Source of the DNA: an uncultured Bacteroidales bacterium
GTDB taxonomy: Bacteria; Bacteroidota; Bacteroidia; Bacteroidales; Bacteroidaceae
DNA length: 6,153 nt
Direction: 5' to 3'
NCBI GenBank assembly: GCA_937995875.1
Contig: CALKIW010000144.1
Coordinates: forward strand, 1 to 6,153
Part shown: positions 3,894 through 6,153 of the stretch, in pieces
Numbering within the stretch: position 1 is the first letter of the stretch
Layout: each line of letters opens with the position of its first letter
Program-made: the position numbers and the translations under genes
Notes under the pieces: model-generated
What the model was told of the DNA's origin: nothing
The model's database searches: none
Seen by the model: only the letters and a program-made list of their open reading frames with translations

Positions 3894-6071
3894 TTACTTC
3901 ACCTTATACCTTTGTATAGTATTTATCATTGACTTCACATCCTCTCCAACTTGCACGAAATTCTTATATAGGATGCGCTCTCGCTCATCCCTCGACTTAA
4001 ATGTGTAGAACTTGGGCAATGCCACATAGCCATCTTCTTCTTTCTTGATGTCTGCCATGTTGAAATCCGTCTTGCAGTAGAACTTACTGGTCTTAAACTC
4101 CTCGCTCTCTTGTATGTTCATACTGCCACCGCGTCCTGTCTTGGTTTTCACAAAGTCACGTGCTGTCTGACCGCATATCCATCCTGTCGGCATATCCGAG
4201 ATTTTCGAGGCTGGCACCAGACTGTCCATATTCTCATTGAGATTGATGCTTGTCTTGTCACGGTCGATGGTCACGCCTTTCTTCAACTGCACAACCTTAC
4301 CGAAGATGTCCGAGGACAACCACTCCAAGGTTTCCTTACTTCGTGCCGAACCACTCACCACATTACCCACTGTGGTAATAATCTTCTGCATTCCTACTTT
4401 CCCGTAGTCGGCTTCCAGCTGCGGAAGCTCCTGAAAACCTAACGTCACACTTACTTTGTTGCTTCGTGCCGTGCCTATCAGTCGGTCTATCTTGTGGAAA
4501 TACAAGGTAGGCAACTCATCTACGATGATGCTTGTCGGGATATTCTTGCCTTGTCCGGTGTTCACTCTCGTTACCAGTCGATTGAGAATTAGGGCGTTCA
4601 ATGCTCCAATAATGCTTTCCATTTCGGGGTCATTGGCTATCAGCAGATAACTGGGGTTCTTGGGGTCACTGACTTTCAGGTCGAAGTCATCTCCATCTTT
4701 ATGGAATATCCAGTAGCTTTCCTTGGTGGCGAGTCTGGAGGTGTACACACGTAGCGTACCTATCATACCTTCCAACTGTTCCATAGCTCTGTTCTTCAAT
4801 GCCGTCTGGAACGGACCGAGCAATGGTGCTACCTCATTATCTGTTTCCAATACCTCAAAGATGGTCTGGTAGCTTTCATTCAAGAAGGAAAGGATATGGG
4901 GCATATCGCTGTACTTGCCCAGCCAATAGGCAGGTTCCACTTCGTTCCCCATTTTGTCGAATACCCTTCCTGTGGGTATCATACGCAGCGTATGCTTATT
5001 CTGCACCTTTTCTGCTATCAGCATGTTACCGTCCTTGTCGTATGGTTCTTTCTCCCAATTACAGAAGAAGTAGATACATGCAGCCAAAAAATTCACTGCT
5101 GATGTTTGAAAGAACTGGTCACTGCCGCCACCGCCTTCTTTCTTGCCTTTCTGCAACGACTCTAACAAGGTTTCTGCCGTTTCACTCGCTGCTGCCAAAT
5201 TGTTGATATACTTCAACTGGATAGGGTTCACTCTTCTTGAATACTCCACGTCCACGAAGTTGATCATATTGAACTTCATACCCTTTGGCATCTTGCTGTC
5301 CTTGGCATTTTTGTTCTTCAGATAATGGTAATACAGCTTCGTCGCAAGTGTCGGAAACTTATAGTCATACAAGACGACCGCAAATCCTTTCTCGCTGTGC
5401 TGTCTGATGAATGGTTCGATGATGGAGAAAGTCTTACCAGAGCCTGGCGTTCCCACCACCCATGTGCCTCTAAAGGGATTGACAATGTTTACCCATCCCT
5501 TTCTAAACTTACCCTTATAATAGTAGCGCATGGGGATATTCACACTGTAGTCATTGGTCTGCAAGTCCTTGCATTGTTCAAAAGACTCATTCTCGAAATT
5601 AAAACGGTCTTTCAACAGTCCTTCCTTCAAGAACTTGCTGATGTTATCCAAAGCGATATGCACCAATACTACACCAATAATGGATGTTCCCATATATAAT
5701 AAGGTGTTCAGCGAGAAAATATACACTCGCATTTCCATTGGTGTATTGAACAGCCAGACGGATAACACAATGAAGCCTACGCCACTTACCAATGGATAAA
5801 GCACTTGTTTCCGTGCATCAAACTCCAGATGCTTCTTGTTTCTCGTACCTACACAAGTTATGCACACCAACAGAAAGGTGGCAATCTTGCTATATGCCAT
5901 ATTTCCATCCTGGTATATCATCCACTGCTTGATACGACTATGCAAATCGCATACGATGCTTCCCATCGGACTGGGGTCTATGGCATACTCAAAGAACTCC
6001 ATCAGCACGGAGATATAAATCACCGCCCTGAATATCTTGTAGAACCCTTGTAACTCCTTACTTTCTTCCAT
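3894..6071 (-). CDS. mobC: MobC-type conjugative coupling protein (VirD4/TraD-like ATPase)
   Basis: The type IV coupling protein that links the relaxase-DNA complex to the conjugation channel at the inner membrane. Numbered from the ATG at 6071 (725 aa): hydrophobic segments at about 13-30, 62-75, 90-108 and 126-146 form the membrane anchor; Walker A GTPGSGKT at 207-214; Walker B IIVDE ending at Asp518-Glu519; and LGFQELPQL (554-562), the conserved glutamine motif of the TraM-binding/VirD4 group. The C-terminal region is polar and cytoplasmic. The length fits the Bacteroides MobC family. An upstream in-frame TTG at 6086 would add five residues, but it lies before and overlaps the Shine-Dalgarno AAGGGAGG that serves the ATG, so the ATG is preferred. 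It starts 11 nt after the preceding gene, as in a mobA-mobB-mobC operon. No broken or missing motif is seen. Confidence 0.9.
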   Translation of the reverse strand: MEESKELQGFYKIFRAVIYISVLMEFFEYAIDPSPMGSIVCDLHSRIKQWMIYQDGNMAYSKIATFLLVCITCVGTRNKKHLEFDARKQVLYPLVSGVGFIVLSVWLFNTPMEMRVYIFSLNTLLYMGTSIIGVVLVHIALDNISKFLKEGLLKDRFNFENESFEQCKDLQTNDYSVNIPMRYYYKGKFRKGWVNIVNPFRGTWVVGTPGSGKTFSIIEPFIRQHSEKGFAVVLYDYKFPTLATKLYYHYLKNKNAKDSKMPKGMKFNMINFVDVEYSRRVNPIQLKYINNLAAASETAETLLESLQKGKKEGGGGSDQFFQTSAVNFLAACIYFFCNWEKEPYDKDGNMLIAEKVQNKHTLRMIPTGRVFDKMGNEVEPAYWLGKYSDMPHILSFLNESYQTIFEVLETDNEVAPLLGPFQTALKNRAMEQLEGMIGTLRVYTSRLATKESYWIFHKDGDDFDLKVSDPKNPSYLLIANDPEMESIIGALNALILNRLVTRVNTGQGKNIPTSIIVDELPTLYFHKIDRLIGTARSNKVSVTLGFQELPQLEADYGKVGMQKIITTVGNVVSGSARSKETLEWLSSDIFGKVVQLKKGVTIDRDKTSINLNENMDSLVPASKISDMPTGWICGQTARDFVKTKTGRGGSMNIQESEEFKTSKFYCKTDFNMADIKKEEDGYVALPKFYTFKSRDERERILYKNFVQVGEDVKSMINTIQRYKVK

Positions 6072-6074
6072 AAA

Positions 6075-6082
6075 CCTCCCTT
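6075..6082 (-). promoter_or_regulatory. Shine-Dalgarno that decides the mobC start
   Basis: AAGGGAGG on the minus strand, 3 nt before the ATG at 6071-6069. It fills the 11-nt gap after the upstream gene's TGA. Strong purine sites like this are uncommon in Bacteroidetes and favour the ATG over the earlier TTG, which overlaps the site. Confidence 0.6.
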
Positions 6083-6151
6083 TCAATCATTCAGCGTAAT
6101 TATCGGTCTCGCTCTATGCGCCTGTATCTTTGGCGTTTCCTGCATGGCTCC
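6083..6151 (-). CDS. C-terminal end of the gene upstream of mobC, probably the relaxase
   Basis: Only one frame stays open from the window edge to a stop just before mobC: it reads ...IQAHRARPIITLND followed by TGA at 6085-6083. The 22 visible residues are basic and proline-containing, as relaxase tails often are, but they carry no diagnostic motif. The assignment to a MobB-type relaxase rests on the usual mobA-mobB-mobC order in Bacteroidales elements. The gene's start and most of its length lie beyond the window. Confidence 0.5.
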   Translation of the reverse strand, partial: GAMQETPKIQAHRARPIITLND

Positions 6152-6153
6152 AC

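Noticed and set aside
1..6153. CRISPR array, tRNA or rRNA genes, insertion-sequence transposase
   Set aside because: No regularly spaced identical repeats, no tRNA cloverleaf or rRNA signature and no transposase-like protein were found on either strand.

Overview
The window looks like a piece of a Bacteroidales (Bacteroides, Parabacteroides or Prevotella type) conjugative element carrying a defence-like cargo. Three things point there: a MobC-type coupling protein followed by a small secreted lysozyme; a promoter that fits the Bacteroides -33/-7 consensus (TTTG, 20 nt, TAnnTTTG); and AT-rich intergenic DNA with little Shine-Dalgarno signal. The assignment rests on motif reading, not on a database search.

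Layout. 1-61: the first 17 codons of a PIN-domain-like gene on the plus strand, cut short. 66-104: a strong hairpin terminator. 123-2012: a two-gene minus-strand operon, an AAA ATPase (429 aa) followed after 6 nt by an RloB-family protein (197 aa), with its own promoter at 2127-2158. This is the gene pair of AbiL-type abortive-infection systems. 2013-2534: a 522-bp divergent intergenic region rich in inverted and direct repeats. 2535-2792: a small plus-strand HNH nuclease-like gene, followed by two hairpins, the second a good terminator. 2889-3269: about 380 bp without a convincing gene, holding a degenerate tandem repeat and a 130-bp nested inverted repeat that ends in a T-run on the plus strand. 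3270-6153: minus-strand transfer genes, namely the C-terminal end of an upstream gene (probably the relaxase), mobC and a GH24-like lysozyme.

How they fit. MobC would bring the relaxase-bound DNA strand to the conjugation pore, and the lysozyme would open the peptidoglycan for that pore. The ATPase/RloB pair is cargo, most likely anti-phage or anti-element defence: the ATPase would sense or regulate and the Toprim-like RloB would act as effector. The RloB protein here has Ala where the family's first Toprim glutamate is expected. The HNH gene is divergent from the ATPase and may be an independent cargo gene or a partner.

The least explained signals are the nested inverted repeat at 3090-3219, whose three non-Watson-Crick pairs are all G-U only when read as plus-strand RNA, and the Toprim glutamate substitution.
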